Of a DNA stretch of 64,000 nt, positions 17,922 to 27,398 are shown piece by piece. The translations under genes and the position numbers were made by a program. How positions within the stretch are numbered: position 1 is the first letter of the stretch; every line of letters starts with the position of its first letter. The notes beneath the pieces are model-generated. The model worked only from the letters and a program-made list of their open reading frames with translations, made no database searches and had not been told where the DNA came from. Source of the stretch: Alcanivorax sp. (GTDB taxonomy: Bacteria > Pseudomonadota > Gammaproteobacteria > Pseudomonadales > Alcanivoracaceae); the NCBI GenBank assembly GCA_022565695.1, contig JAIUME010000003.1, forward strand, positions 124,001 through 188,000, in the 5' to 3' direction.

Positions 17922-19147
17922 TATTTACGGCGCTTTTCCAGATATCGCCCGATACGGGTGATGGATTCCGTCAGATCATCCATGTTCGGCAGGAACACGA
18001 TGCGGAAGTGATCCGGCTTCGGCCAGTTGAACGCCGTGCCCTGTACCACCAGGACCTTTTCCTGGCGCAACAGATCCAGCGCGAAGGCCTCGTCGTCCTC
18101 GATCGGGTAGACCGCCGGGTCCAGCCGCGGGAACAGATACAGCGCCGAGCGGGGCGTGACGCAGGAGACGCCGGGGATGTCATTGAGCATGGCCACCGCC
18201 AGATCCCGCTGCTTGCCCAGCCTGCCGGTGGGCAGCACCAGATCGTTGATACTCTGGTAGCCGCCCAGGGCGGTCTGGATCGCATGCTGGGACGGCACGT
18301 TGGCACACAGCCGCATGGAGGCCAGCATTTCCAGACCTTCGATAAAGTCTGTGGCGCGATGCCGGGCGCCGGAGATGATCATCCAGCCAGCCCGGAAGCC
18401 CGCCACACGGTAGCTTTTCGACAGCCCGTTGAAGGTGACGAACAGCAGGTCATCGGCCATGGAGGCGATGGAGGTGTGCGTCTCGCCGTCATAGAGAATC
18501 TTGTCGTAGATCTCGTCGGCAAAAATGATCAGGTTGTGCTGGCGAGCCAGCTCCAGCAGTTCCTGCAGGAAGCTCTCGCTGTAGTTTGCGCCGGTGGGGT
18601 TGTTCGGGTTGATGATCACCAGTGCACGGGTGCGCGGATTGATTTTGGCGCGAATGTCGTCAAGCGATGGCTGCCAGTCCTGCTGTTCATCGCAGAGATA
18701 ATGCACCGGTGTGCCGCCTGAGAGCCGTACGGCGGCGGTCCACAATGGATAGTCCGGTGCCGGAATCAGGATTTCGTCGCCGTTGTTGACCAGCGCCTGC
18801 ATGGCCATCACGATCAGTTCGGACACGCCGTTGCCGAGAATGATGTCATCGATGGTGACGCCGTCGATGCCTTTTTCCTGGCAGTAGTGCATGACCGCCT
18901 TGCGCGCCGGAAACAGGCCCTTGGAATGGCAGTAGCCGGTGGAATCTGCCAGGTTGTGGATCACGTCCTGGAGAATCTCGTCCGGGGCGTCGAAACCGAA
19001 GGGCGCCGGGTTGCCGATATTCAGCTTGATGATCCGGTGGCCATCTTCTTCCATGCGGTTGGCTTCACGCATGACCGGGCCGCGGATGTCGTAACATACG
19101 CCTTTCAGTTTTTCGGACTTGAGAATCAGGGAAGAATCCGCACTCAT
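17921..19147 (-). CDS. alaA: Glutamate-pyruvate aminotransferase AlaA
   Basis: A PLP-dependent class I/II aminotransferase of 408 residues that makes alanine from pyruvate and glutamate. It shows the family N-terminus (KLKGVCYDIRGPVMREA), the substrate loop INIGNPAPFGFDAP-like segment (about 43-55), NPNNPTGANYS (about 180), DEIYDKI and the Schiff-base lysine in FNGLSKSYRVAGFRAGW (about 240), and the C-terminal FRIVFLPN with the carboxylate-binding Arg. It is divergent from msrB across 94 bp and translationally coupled to the hypothetical gene after it. Confidence 0.96.
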   Translation of the reverse strand: MSADSSLILKSEKLKGVCYDIRGPVMREANRMEEDGHRIIKLNIGNPAPFGFDAPDEILQDVIHNLADSTGYCHSKGLFPARKAVMHYCQEKGIDGVTIDDIILGNGVSELIVMAMQALVNNGDEILIPAPDYPLWTAAVRLSGGTPVHYLCDEQQDWQPSLDDIRAKINPRTRALVIINPNNPTGANYSESFLQELLELARQHNLIIFADEIYDKILYDGETHTSIASMADDLLFVTFNGLSKSYRVAGFRAGWMIISGARHRATDFIEGLEMLASMRLCANVPSQHAIQTALGGYQSINDLVLPTGRLGKQRDLAVAMLNDIPGVSCVTPRSALYLFPRLDPAVYPIEDDEAFALDLLRQEKVLVVQGTAFNWPKPDHFRIVFLPNMDDLTESITRIGRYLEKRRK

Positions 19148-19241
19148 GAATCACATAGACTGGTCAGAACAGGGAAGGGGCATTCTACAATGGCGCTTCC
19201 TTCGCTGTATATGAAGCCGGGCACCCGGCGGGAGTGACACA

Positions 19242-19688
19242 GTGACAGACGGCAGCAAGATCGCAAAAAGCGATGCCCAATGGCAGGCAGAGCTGGATGA
19301 TGAGACCTACCGCATCACCCGGCAGCATGGCACCGAGCGGCCCTTCACCGGGCGCTATCACGACAGCAAGACACCGGGCACCTACCTGTGTGTGTGCTGC
19401 GGTACCCCCTTGTTCAGCTCGCAGACCAAATACGATTCCGGCAGTGGCTGGCCCAGCTTCTACCAGCCCGTCGCCGGGGAAGCCGTGGCAGAGATCCGTG
19501 ACATGAGCCTGGGCATGGTCCGTACCGAGGTGCTGTGCGCCCGCTGCGATGCCCATCTCGGCCACGTGTTCGAGGACGGCCCGGCGCCCACGGGCCTGCG
19601 CTACTGCATCAACTCCGCGTCACTGACGCTGGCGGCAGCAGACGGGCAGGGTGAAGGCGGGCAGGGTGAAGGAGAGCGCGGCGCGTGA
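19242..19688 (+). CDS. msrB: Peptide-methionine (R)-S-oxide reductase
   Basis: It repairs methionine-R-sulphoxide in proteins using thioredoxin. It has 148 residues with a GTG start preceded by GGGAG (19229-19233). Two zinc-binding CxxC pairs are visible (CVCC around residue 47 and CARC around 95), and the catalytic cysteine is in RYCINSASL near residue 118. The fold motif [10 protein letters not shown] is intact. The C-terminal tail [14 protein letters not shown] is a short low-complexity extension. It overlaps the following gene by GTGA. Confidence 0.97.
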   Translation: MTDGSKIAKSDAQWQAELDDETYRITRQHGTERPFTGRYHDSKTPGTYLCVCCGTPLFSSQTKYDSGSGWPSFYQPVAGEAVAEIRDMSLGMVRTEVLCARCDAHLGHVFEDGPAPTGLRYCINSASLTLAAADGQGEGGQGEGERGA

Positions 19689-20353
19689 AGTCATTCTCCG
19701 ACATCCACAGCCTGGCCTGCCGCCGCCACGGCGGCCCGAAAGCCGTGGCGGCAGGGTTGCCGACGGTGCTCAAGCAGGCGGCGCTGGCCAAAAAAAGCGA
19801 CGCCTTCTACCTGTCCGCCATGATGCGCCGGGTATTTCGGGCCGGGCTGACCCACAGCCTGGTGGACGCCAAATGGCCGGCGTTCGAGTACGCCTTCTTC
19901 GGCTTTGACCCGGAGAAGCTGGTGCTGATGCCGGACGACATGCTGGATGCCCGCATGCAGGACACCCGCCTGATCCGTCACTACGGCAAGATACGCGCGA
20001 TTCGCCACAATGCCCAGCTGGTGGTGGATGTGGCCCGTGAGCACGGCAACTTCGGCCGCTTTATCGGCCAGTGGCCGGATGACGCCGTGGCCGACCTGTG
20101 GCGTGAACTGAGCCGGCGTGGCAAGCAGCTGGGTGGCAATTCGGCCCCTGCCTTCTTGCGCATGGTGGGGCGTGATACCTGGTACCCCACCGGCGATGTG
20201 CTTGCCGCCCTGATCGCCAATGGCGTCGTGGACAAGGCTCTGGCCAGCCAGCGCGACCGCCGCGCCGCGCAGCAGGCTTTCAACCAGTGGCAGCAGGAAA
20301 GCGGCCTGCCCCAGGCCCATATCAGCCGTATTCTGTCCATGACAGTCGGATGA
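19685..20353 (+). CDS. DNA-3-methyladenine glycosylase I family protein
   Basis: It has 222 residues, a GTG start and a 4-nt overlap with msrB. The sequence fits the adenine-glycosylase (Tag-like) family: [45 protein letters not shown] is the helical substrate-pocket region, with the aromatic residues and Glu seen in this group, and a helix-hairpin-helix-like segment follows. The Cys/His zinc site of E. coli Tag (Cys4, His17, His175, Cys179) is not obvious here, so this is the divergent branch and its substrate is not certain. Expected role: base-excision repair of alkylated DNA. Coupling to msrB would pair two damage-repair functions. Confidence 0.75.
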   Translation: MKSFSDIHSLACRRHGGPKAVAAGLPTVLKQAALAKKSDAFYLSAMMRRVFRAGLTHSLVDAKWPAFEYAFFGFDPEKLVLMPDDMLDARMQDTRLIRHYGKIRAIRHNAQLVVDVAREHGNFGRFIGQWPDDAVADLWRELSRRGKQLGGNSAPAFLRMVGRDTWYPTGDVLAALIANGVVDKALASQRDRRAAQQAFNQWQQESGLPQAHISRILSMTVG

Positions 20354-20595
20354 CCCGCCAGAACGCGAAAATGGCGCCCTGAGGCCCACAATGCTAGCAT
20401 TGCGCTCCCGCCCCGATGCACTCCCTGTGGCGCCCCCAGACATGGCGGCGTCCGGCGTGATATTTCCGCTATCGGGCTGGCGGGAACAGGCGTGATATCA
20501 ACTGCCGGCCGGCCGTTCAAAACAGGCCCCCGGCGTTACCTGGCCGGCGCTCAGGGCAATAGCCCCAGCGCAGGTCTGTCATGTGGAGAGAGGCG

Positions 20596-21108
20596 ATGCA
20601 GCACCCCGTGGCGGTAGTAATGGGCTCCCGTTCCGACTGGGCAACAATGAGCGAGGCCTGCAAGGTCCTCGACGACTTTGGCGTGCAGTGGAACGCTGAA
20701 GTGGTGTCTGCCCATCGCACCCCCGAGCGCCTGTTCGAATTCAGCCGTGAGGCCCACACTCAGGGCGTCAAGGTCATCATCGCCGGCGCTGGTGGCGCCG
20801 CGCATCTGCCGGGCATGATTGCCTCGATGACCCCACTGCCGGTATTGGGCGTGCCGGTACAGAGCAAGGCGTTGTCCGGTCTCGACAGCCTGCTGTCCAT
20901 TGTGCAGATGCCCCGTGGCGTATCGGTGGGCACATTGGCCATCGGTGGCGCGGGCGCCTATAACGCCGGCCTGCTGGCGGTGCAGATTCTGGCGACCCGG
21001 GAGCCTGCATTGATGCAGAAGCTGGTGGACTGGAAAGCCGCGCGTGCCGACGAGGTGCGCCAGACTGCCATTATCGACCGTTCGGAACTCGACCAGCCGG
21101 GGAAGTAA
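20596..21108 (+). CDS. purE: N5-carboxyaminoimidazole ribonucleotide mutase
   Basis: It converts N5-CAIR to CAIR in de novo purine synthesis. It has 170 residues. ATG 20596 is chosen over 20581 because GGAGAGAGG (20584-20592) lies just before it and [15 protein letters not shown] is the family N-terminus. [11 protein letters not shown] (phosphate-binding), SAHRTPERL with the catalytic His, and [14 protein letters not shown] are intact. The length and lack of extra domains mark the class I bacterial mutase. Six nt separate it from purK. Confidence 0.97.
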   Translation: MQHPVAVVMGSRSDWATMSEACKVLDDFGVQWNAEVVSAHRTPERLFEFSREAHTQGVKVIIAGAGGAAHLPGMIASMTPLPVLGVPVQSKALSGLDSLLSIVQMPRGVSVGTLAIGGAGAYNAGLLAVQILATREPALMQKLVDWKAARADEVRQTAIIDRSELDQPGK

Positions 21109-21114
21109 GCACAG

Positions 21115-22194
21115 ATGCGTCATGTACTGGTGATTGGTGAAGGGCAACTGGGCATGATGCTGGCGGAAGCTGGCGTGCGCCTGGGCGTGGTGGTAGACCG
21201 GCTGCACCCGGAAGAGGGCGACATCATCGCTGGCGGTTCCGATCTGCGCCAGACCATGGATGCGGACACCGTGCTGGCACGTTACGACGTGATTACCTCC
21301 GAACGCGAACACTTCCCGCAGACGCCGCTGGTGCAGGCGCTGATCAGCCACGAGAAATTCCCCAACGCTGACACCTATGCCCTGCTGCCGGATCGCGCGC
21401 AGCAGAAAACCATGCTGGATGAACTGGCCATTGCCACCGCCCCCTGGGGCCTGTGGCACGGCGACGCGCCGACCGCCATGGCGGATTTCGGTGATCGCGC
21501 ACGACTGAAATCCCGCCGGGGTGGTTATGACGGCAAGGGGCAATGGGCACTGAATAAAGGCGGCGACTTGCCACCCGCCGACAGCGCCATCATCGAATCG
21601 CATATCGATTTCACCCGTGAGCTGTCGCTGGTGGGCGCACGCAATGCGAATGGCGAAAAAGTATTCTTGCCGCTGGTGGAAAACCGCCACCGCGACGGCA
21701 TCCTGCGCCTGACACTTGCGCCGGTGTCTGACATGGGCGCACGCATGGCGGATTTACAGGCCGAAGCGGAAGACTGGCTCGGCCGCATCATGGATCACCT
21801 GGGCTATGTCGGCGTGATGGCCATGGAGCTGTTCGATACCGAAAAAGGCATGTTGGTCAACGAACTGGCGCCACGCGTACATAACTCCGGTCACTGGAGC
21901 CAGGATGCCGCCAGTGCCTGCCAGTTCGAACTGCACTTGCGCGCCCTGTGCAACCTGCCACTGGCGGCGCCGCAACTGCACGGTTGCGCGGCCATGATCA
22001 ACATCATTGGCGAAGAATGGGACCCGGAGTGGTTGCATATTCCTGACCTGCATCTGCACTGGTATGCCAAGTCGCCCGTGCGCCCCGGCCGCAAGATGGG
22101 GCACTTCAATCTGTTTACCCGCGATGCGGCGTCCTTGCACGCGCGTTTGCAAGAACTCACCGCGCAACTGCCCTGGCTTGCTCAGGATCTCTGA
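21115..22194 (+). CDS. purK: N5-carboxyaminoimidazole ribonucleotide synthase
   Basis: An ATP-grasp enzyme of 359 residues that carboxylates AIR with bicarbonate and ATP, feeding PurE. It shows the N-terminal nucleotide-binding VIGEGQLGMMLAEAG, the ATP-grasp loop SRRGGYDGKGQWAL (about 129-142), the catalytic region ELSLVGARNANGEK, and the Mg-binding MELFDTEKGMLVNELAPRVHNSGHW. It forms an operon with purE and converges closely (12 nt) with the outer-membrane gene on the other strand. Confidence 0.97.
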   Translation: MRHVLVIGEGQLGMMLAEAGVRLGVVVDRLHPEEGDIIAGGSDLRQTMDADTVLARYDVITSEREHFPQTPLVQALISHEKFPNADTYALLPDRAQQKTMLDELAIATAPWGLWHGDAPTAMADFGDRARLKSRRGGYDGKGQWALNKGGDLPPADSAIIESHIDFTRELSLVGARNANGEKVFLPLVENRHRDGILRLTLAPVSDMGARMADLQAEAEDWLGRIMDHLGYVGVMAMELFDTEKGMLVNELAPRVHNSGHWSQDAASACQFELHLRALCNLPLAAPQLHGCAAMINIIGEEWDPEWLHIPDLHLHWYAKSPVRPGRKMGHFNLFTRDAASLHARLQELTAQLPWLAQDL

Positions 22195-22206
22195 ACGGAT
22201 ATCCTG

Positions 22207-25020
22207 TCAGAACGCCGCGCCGATGGCGACATAGGCGCGGGTTTCGCCGAGTTCGTCATCCAGCCCGCGCGCGACACCCAGGCGCACCGGCAGGATCAGG
22301 TTATAACCCAGCACCAGCTCGGTGGTGATCTCGCCGCCCACACCCGTATAGGCGGTGTCGTCCCGTGGTCCCGGCGTGTCGTTCCAGACAGCACCGGTAT
22401 CGCTGAACAGGGTGCCGTGCAGGTCACGTAGTCCCACGGGTAACGTCTGCCAGTTGCGCTGTATCCGCGCCAGCGGGAAGCGCCATTCCACGCTACCCAG
22501 CGCCGCACGGCGCCCGAAAATCTCGTTGTCCGGATAGCCGCGCAACAGATAACGGTCACGCCCGAACACGCTCAGGCTTTCTCCCTGATGATCCCCAAGG
22601 CGCACCGGTTTGGGGGTGTCCGTGCCCCAGGTGCCAGCGGCCCGCAGCGCCAGCACATGGGAGCGGCCCAGGTGCAGGAACTCGCGGTAATCCAGGCTGT
22701 ACACCTCGCCCTCGAAATCACTGCTGATGGCGTCATTGGTTTCAGCAGTGAGGGCGATGCGGCGGCCAGCGGCGGGGCTGATGCTGTAACGGAACTGTTG
22801 CCGGTTGTCATACAGCAGCGCCAGGCCGGCAAGGCCACGCTGGCGGTCGATGAAGGGTGTGATGCCATCGGCCACAAAGCGGTCGCTGTCGCGCTCCACA
22901 AACACACCGGCACGCAGCTCCAGCCGATCATCCAGTGCATTCCACAGATTCAGGCGCGACAGACTCAGCGTGTCGGAGGCGCGCACGCGGGTTACGCTGC
23001 CATCGTTGGTGGAGAATGACAGGTCGCGCTCCCCGAACAGTTGCCAGCGGTTGCTGAATTGCCAGGTGGCAAACCCTGCGGGCTCTTCACTGCGGTTTTC
23101 CCAGGTGAGGGTGACGTTGTACAGATGCTCCCCCAGGCTGTCCTGCCCGGCGGTGGAAAACCCGACCTGGGTGCTGTCCTCGTTGACCAGCAGCACCGGC
23201 AGCCACCAGCGTGGCCGCAGGCTGCGCCAGGGGCGGTAGGGCTGTGTTGCGGCCGCCAGTCTGGCTTCCGCATCCGGCTGCGGGCCGGGTGTTGGTGTGG
23301 TCTCTGCAACACGCGCTGGCGCCGTCTCGGCAAACGCCCCTGCGTTATCGAGTCGCCACAGATCATAGCCACTGGCCGACAGATGCTGCAGATACACCTC
23401 ACCCGTATCGGTCTGCACCGGCGTCAGTACTGCCGTGTTCACATCGGTCAGTCGTACCGCCGGCCCGCCGTCGGCGGGCAATCGCCAGGTGTTGAAGCGC
23501 CGGCTGCGATGCGGTGGCTCGGACGGGGGATAGTCGGCACTGAACAGCACACTGCCATCCGATGCAAAACTCGGCTCGCCCTGAATGAAGTCATTGTCGG
23601 TAAGCAGCGTCAGCGCACCATTGGCCAAGTCGATCTGCGCCAGCTGCCAACTGCGCCCGGCGGGTTTGAAGGCTGCCACCAGCTGCGCGCCCTCCGGATG
23701 CACACTGAACTGGCCCAGCACCTCACCGTGCTGCCCTTGCCACAGCGGGCCCAGATCATTGCCGTCGCCGTCCAGCCGCCGCAGCTCCGGTAACCCGTTC
23801 ACCTGACGCCGGGCGATCAGGGTGCCGTCGTTCAGCCAGCGCGCCTCGCGGTAACGACCATCATGAGTCAGCCGCTCCCAGCGGCGCCCGGTATAACGGT
23901 ACAGATCACTCCACAGCCGGTTCTCCCGGCGCAGCCGTGCGCTGGCCATCACGATCTCGCCCTCCTGGCTGACATCGAACAGCCCCGGCTGGCGCAGCCG
24001 AGCAACCGTTGCCGGTGACTCGCCAGCACGGTAGCGCACCAGACGCTGACGACCATGGCCGTCGTCATGAATGCGGTACACCGCATCACCACGCGCCACG
24101 GGCGGGTAGCTGGCCAGCCCGTGCTCCGTGAGCGCTTCCCCTGCGAGTGCCTCGCCGTCTTCGACAAAGGTCTCCCGCAGCCAGTGCTGATAGTCGGCCC
24201 AGAGCGCCGGGAAGCGTTTACCGTAAACGCGCTGGGCAGTGCTGTTCAGCGCAAAGGGCAGCAGGTTGCCGCTGTAATCGTCAATCAGCGCATCTATGCG
24301 CGCTTGCCCCCGTGTCTCTTCCAGAAAGCGATAGAAAAACGCGCCGTACAGATAACCGTCTCCCCCCGGCCAGCGCCGGTTGGTGACACTGACCTGCGAC
24401 AGGCTGCGCGGCCCGGCTTCCACCTGCGCGCGTATCTCACCTTCATACAGGGCACTGTAGGCCCGGCCACTGAGCCGCTCGGCGTCGGATTCCTTCTGGA
24501 TCGCCAGCCCCTCCACCATAAAGGTGGGCTGGAACTGATTCGGAAACAGGAACGGAAACCGCCCCAGCACCCGGCGTAAATTCAGCGGCGCGCCGTCGCC
24601 CTTGTCCAGGTGCAGCACATGGGTGTACTCGTGGGTAATCAGCATTGCCAGCCAGTCGTCATGATTCTCGAGCCCGCCGAAGCGATCTGGCGGCGACAGG
24701 AAAAGACGACTCTGATTGAAGGGCAGGGCACTGGCCCAGCCGTTGGCCAGATCATAGTTATCCGTCAGCACCAGCTCGGTGCGATGCCGCGGCTGCCAGT
24801 CCAACTCCTCACTGAGCCGCGCATGGGCCGCCTCCGCCATCTCGGCGGTATGCGCCACCCAGTCCTCGGCCCCTTCACGGTAATGAATACGGAAGTGGGG
24901 CGTTTCCACTGTCAGCCAGCGCTCACCCTGGCGCCAGTCGGTGCTGACGTCGCTGAAAGGTGGATTGGCATAAGCGGTTGTTGCCCACAACAGAGTCAGT
25001 AAAAGGATTCGCTTAGTCAT
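22207..25020 (-). CDS. Outer-membrane protein: zincin-like domain, beta-propeller and C-terminal barrel
   Basis: The frame extends to 25077, but MTKRILLLTLLWATTAYA at 25020 is a normal signal peptide, giving 937 residues. An N-terminal domain (about 22-290) carries HEYTH at 130-134 and MVEGLA near 168, the HExxH...E pattern of gluzincin (peptidase MA-like) proteases. A middle region (about 320-600) has repeated blades of the WD40/TolB type. The last 300 residues are amphipathic strands ending in AYVAIGAAF, a surface-antigen (D15-like) barrel with terminal Phe. So a secreted protease-like module may be fused to its own outer-membrane anchor. Proteolysis is inference. It overlaps the TRIC gene upstream by 8 nt. 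Confidence 0.8.
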   Translation of the reverse strand: MTKRILLLTLLWATTAYANPPFSDVSTDWRQGERWLTVETPHFRIHYREGAEDWVAHTAEMAEAAHARLSEELDWQPRHRTELVLTDNYDLANGWASALPFNQSRLFLSPPDRFGGLENHDDWLAMLITHEYTHVLHLDKGDGAPLNLRRVLGRFPFLFPNQFQPTFMVEGLAIQKESDAERLSGRAYSALYEGEIRAQVEAGPRSLSQVSVTNRRWPGGDGYLYGAFFYRFLEETRGQARIDALIDDYSGNLLPFALNSTAQRVYGKRFPALWADYQHWLRETFVEDGEALAGEALTEHGLASYPPVARGDAVYRIHDDGHGRQRLVRYRAGESPATVARLRQPGLFDVSQEGEIVMASARLRRENRLWSDLYRYTGRRWERLTHDGRYREARWLNDGTLIARRQVNGLPELRRLDGDGNDLGPLWQGQHGEVLGQFSVHPEGAQLVAAFKPAGRSWQLAQIDLANGALTLLTDNDFIQGEPSFASDGSVLFSADYPPSEPPHRSRRFNTWRLPADGGPAVRLTDVNTAVLTPVQTDTGEVYLQHLSASGYDLWRLDNAGAFAETAPARVAETTPTPGPQPDAEARLAAATQPYRPWRSLRPRWWLPVLLVNEDSTQVGFSTAGQDSLGEHLYNVTLTWENRSEEPAGFATWQFSNRWQLFGERDLSFSTNDGSVTRVRASDTLSLSRLNLWNALDDRLELRAGVFVERDSDRFVADGITPFIDRQRGLAGLALLYDNRQQFRYSISPAAGRRIALTAETNDAISSDFEGEVYSLDYREFLHLGRSHVLALRAAGTWGTDTPKPVRLGDHQGESLSVFGRDRYLLRGYPDNEIFGRRAALGSVEWRFPLARIQRNWQTLPVGLRDLHGTLFSDTGAVWNDTPGPRDDTAYTGVGGEITTELVLGYNLILPVRLGVARGLDDELGETRAYVAIGAAF

Positions 25021-25633
25021 GGCGCTTGTCACCCAGTGTAAACAGCGGCAGCGACAGGTTGCCGTAGATGGCGGCAAGCCGCAGGCTCAGTGCTGCGGCG
25101 AAACCCGCCCAGGTGCCGATCACGGCCAGATCCAGCAGATAGAAACCGGCGGTCACCGCTGCCCCGAGCAGTGCGGCGGTGGCATAGATTTCCTTGCGCA
25201 GGATCAGCGGCACTTCACCGCACAGGATGTCGCGGATCATGCCGCCCACCACGGAAGTCATTACCCCCATGACAATCGCCACGCCCGGGCCAAAGCCGAG
25301 CAGCAGGGCGCGTTCGGTGCCAATCACGCAGAAGGTGGCCAGCCCCAGTGCATCGGCCAGGGGGAGCACCTGGCGTGGCACACGCACGCGCCGGGCCAGG
25401 GCCACGGTGGCGAAGCCGGCGGCCAGGGCGAGCCAGATGTAGACGGGTTTGTCGATCCACAATACGGGTGTGGCACCCAGCACCAGATCACGCACGGTGC
25501 CGCCACCGATGGCGGTGACGAACGCCAGCACCATCACGCCGAACAGGTCCATCTGTTTGCGGCCGGCGGCCAGGGCGCCGGAGACAGCAAACACAACGAC
25601 GCCGAACAGATCGAGCGCGATCAGGAGTGACAT
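25013..25633 (-). CDS. Trimeric intracellular cation channel (UPF0126/YadS-YicG) family membrane protein
   Basis: It has 206 residues from ATG 25633; an upstream ATG at 25696 would add a polar 21-residue tail not typical of the family. Two repeats of three transmembrane helices are visible, each ending in a Gly-rich kink: AFVTAIGGGTVRDLVLG (about 37-53) and MTSVVGGMIRDILCGEVPL (about 124-142). These are the hallmark GGG/GG-x-x-RD motifs of bacterial TRIC channels. Probable role: monovalent cation flux across the inner membrane. The C-terminal end overlaps the start of the outer-membrane gene, so the pair is an operon. Confidence 0.92.
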   Translation of the reverse strand: MSLLIALDLFGVVVFAVSGALAAGRKQMDLFGVMVLAFVTAIGGGTVRDLVLGATPVLWIDKPVYIWLALAAGFATVALARRVRVPRQVLPLADALGLATFCVIGTERALLLGFGPGVAIVMGVMTSVVGGMIRDILCGEVPLILRKEIYATAALLGAAVTAGFYLLDLAVIGTWAGFAAALSLRLAAIYGNLSLPLFTLGDKRHD

Positions 25634-25746
25634 GGCAGGGGTATCCGAGGTGTCAGTGATCTGGTTGATGGTAGGCCTTTCGCGGTGATCTTTCACCCTC
25701 GACAGAAGTCGGGTATGGCAACCTCCTTTGCAAAGAGGAGAGGCTC

Positions 25747-26103
25747 ATGGATACCCTGTATTTTGACGGCCGGTGCCCGCTCTGTCGGCGGGAAATGGCG
25801 CTGCTGTCACGGATCAAAGGGGCATCGCTGCGACTGGTGGATGTCCATCAGCCGGGCGCGGTCCCGCCGGACAGCGTGGCGGACATGCTGGAGGTGCTGC
25901 ATCTGCAGACCGCAGCGGGTACCTGGCTGACCGGGGTGGACGCCACGGTGCGGGCCTGGTCGCATACCCCGGTGGGGTGGTTATGGGGCTGGCTGGCCTG
26001 GGGGCCGGTCAGGCCGATGGCGGAGCGCCTTTACCGGCGTTGGGCGCGGCGCCGTTATGCGCGGCTTTACGGTTGTGCTGTGAAGACCGGGCGGCCTTCC
26101 TGA
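25747..26103 (+). CDS. DCC family thiol-disulphide oxidoreductase-like protein (DUF393)
   Basis: A 118-residue protein with ribosome site GAGGAGAGG 5 nt before ATG 25747. The N-terminus LYFDGRCPLCRREM contains the GxCPLC motif that gives the DCC family its name, in a thioredoxin-like fold. The rest includes a membrane-proximal aromatic stretch (WLWGWLAWGPV) and a basic C-terminus. Biochemical role is not established for most members. It is divergent from the TRIC gene and 95 nt upstream of macA. Confidence 0.88.
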   Translation: MDTLYFDGRCPLCRREMALLSRIKGASLRLVDVHQPGAVPPDSVADMLEVLHLQTAAGTWLTGVDATVRAWSHTPVGWLWGWLAWGPVRPMAERLYRRWARRRYARLYGCAVKTGRPS

Positions 26104-26198
26104 TCACCAGGCTGCTCCATACTCTTTCCACAATGCTGCCATAGACTCTGCCTTATCTTCGGGTGTGATACACCCAACGCTGACAGGAGTAGTGGCAC

Positions 26199-27398
26199 GT
26201 GGCGTCCAACACCGAATCCCCAGACAGAAACATCGCGCAAACCGCCCGCCGGCCCTGGTGGCGCAGGCGCGCAATGCTGTGGTTGTTGCCGGTGCTGGTG
26301 GTGCTGGTCTGGTGGGGCTGGCAACAGCGGCAACCCGCCGCGGCGGATCTGCACACGGCGCAGGCAACCCGGGGCGATATCGAGAATGTGGTCACGGCGC
26401 TGGGCAATCTGCAGCCAAGGGATTATGTGGATGTGGGGGCCCAGGTATCCGGTCAGCTGGTGCGCCTGCATGTGGAGATCGGCGATCAGGTCAGCGAAGG
26501 CGATTTGCTGGCAGAGATTGATGCCGATGTGCAGCAGGCCCGGGTCGAGGCGGGTCGGGCCCAGCTGGCCGCCCAGGAGGCGCAGCTTGCCGAGCGGCAG
26601 GCGCAGCTGGAGCTGGCACGGTTACAGTTCCAGCGCCAGGAGCGCCTGCTCCAGGACGATGCGACCAGCGAAGATGCGTTCCAGATCGCCCGAGCCTCGG
26701 TGTTGACCACCGAAGCGCAGATTCGCGCACTGCGCGCGCAGATTGAGCAGAACAAGTCCTCCCTGCGTGCCGAAGAAGCCACGCTGGGCTATACGCGCAT
26801 CTTCGCGCCCATGGACGGCACAGTAGTGTCCATGGACGCACGTCAGGGCCAGACCCTGAATGCCAACCAGATGGCGCCGATCCTGATGCGCATTGCGGAC
26901 CTCTCCATCATGACGGTCTGGACCGAGGTGTCGGAAGCGGATGTGAGCCGGCTCAAGCCTGGCATGTCGGCGTACTTTTCGCCGCTGGGGCTGCCGCAGG
27001 AGCGCTGGGAAGGCACCTTGCGCCAGGTCCGGCCAACGCCGGAGATTCTCAACAATGTCGTGCTGTATACCGCCATGTTCGATGTGGACAACGAAGATGG
27101 CCGGTTGATGACGCAGATGACGGCACAGGTGTTCTTCATTCTGGAAGAAGCGCGGGATGTGGTGAAGGTGCCGGTTACCGCGCTGCATGAGCGCCGCGGC
27201 AGCCGCGACACTGTGACCGTCGTACTGGGCAACGGGCAACGGGAGGAACGCCGGGTCGAGGTGGGCATCAGCGATCGCATTGCCGCAGAAATTCGCAGTG
27301 GCCTGGAGGCGGGTGAGCAGGTGGTGCTCAGCGCGTCGGGGCAACGTAGCGGGGGCAATAACGCACGGCAACAACGTATGCCCCGGGGGCTGTTTTGA
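26199..27398 (+). CDS. macA: MacA-type periplasmic adaptor of an ABC efflux system
   Basis: It has 399 residues, a GTG start and AGGAG about 9 nt upstream. A cytoplasmic Arg-rich tail is followed by one transmembrane helix (about 26-44) and the membrane-fusion protein: lipoyl half-motif ([20 protein letters not shown]), a long coiled coil (about 105-190, rich in [16 protein letters not shown]-like heptads), the second lipoyl half ([16 protein letters not shown]) and beta-barrel domains to the C-terminus. It links MacB in the inner membrane to an outer-membrane channel. The stop overlaps macB by 4 nt. Confidence 0.93.
   Translation: MASNTESPDRNIAQTARRPWWRRRAMLWLLPVLVVLVWWGWQQRQPAAADLHTAQATRGDIENVVTALGNLQPRDYVDVGAQVSGQLVRLHVEIGDQVSEGDLLAEIDADVQQARVEAGRAQLAAQEAQLAERQAQLELARLQFQRQERLLQDDATSEDAFQIARASVLTTEAQIRALRAQIEQNKSSLRAEEATLGYTRIFAPMDGTVVSMDARQGQTLNANQMAPILMRIADLSIMTVWTEVSEADVSRLKPGMSAYFSPLGLPQERWEGTLRQVRPTPEILNNVVLYTAMFDVDNEDGRLMTQMTAQVFFILEEARDVVKVPVTALHERRGSRDTVTVVLGNGQREERRVEVGISDRIAAEIRSGLEAGEQVVLSASGQRSGGNNARQQRMPRGLF

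Noticed and set aside
20390-20401. AATGCTAGCATT palindrome upstream of purE as a PurR operator
   Set aside because: It does not resemble the PurR site consensus and lies far from a recognisable promoter; a 12-bp palindrome is expected by chance in a window of this size.
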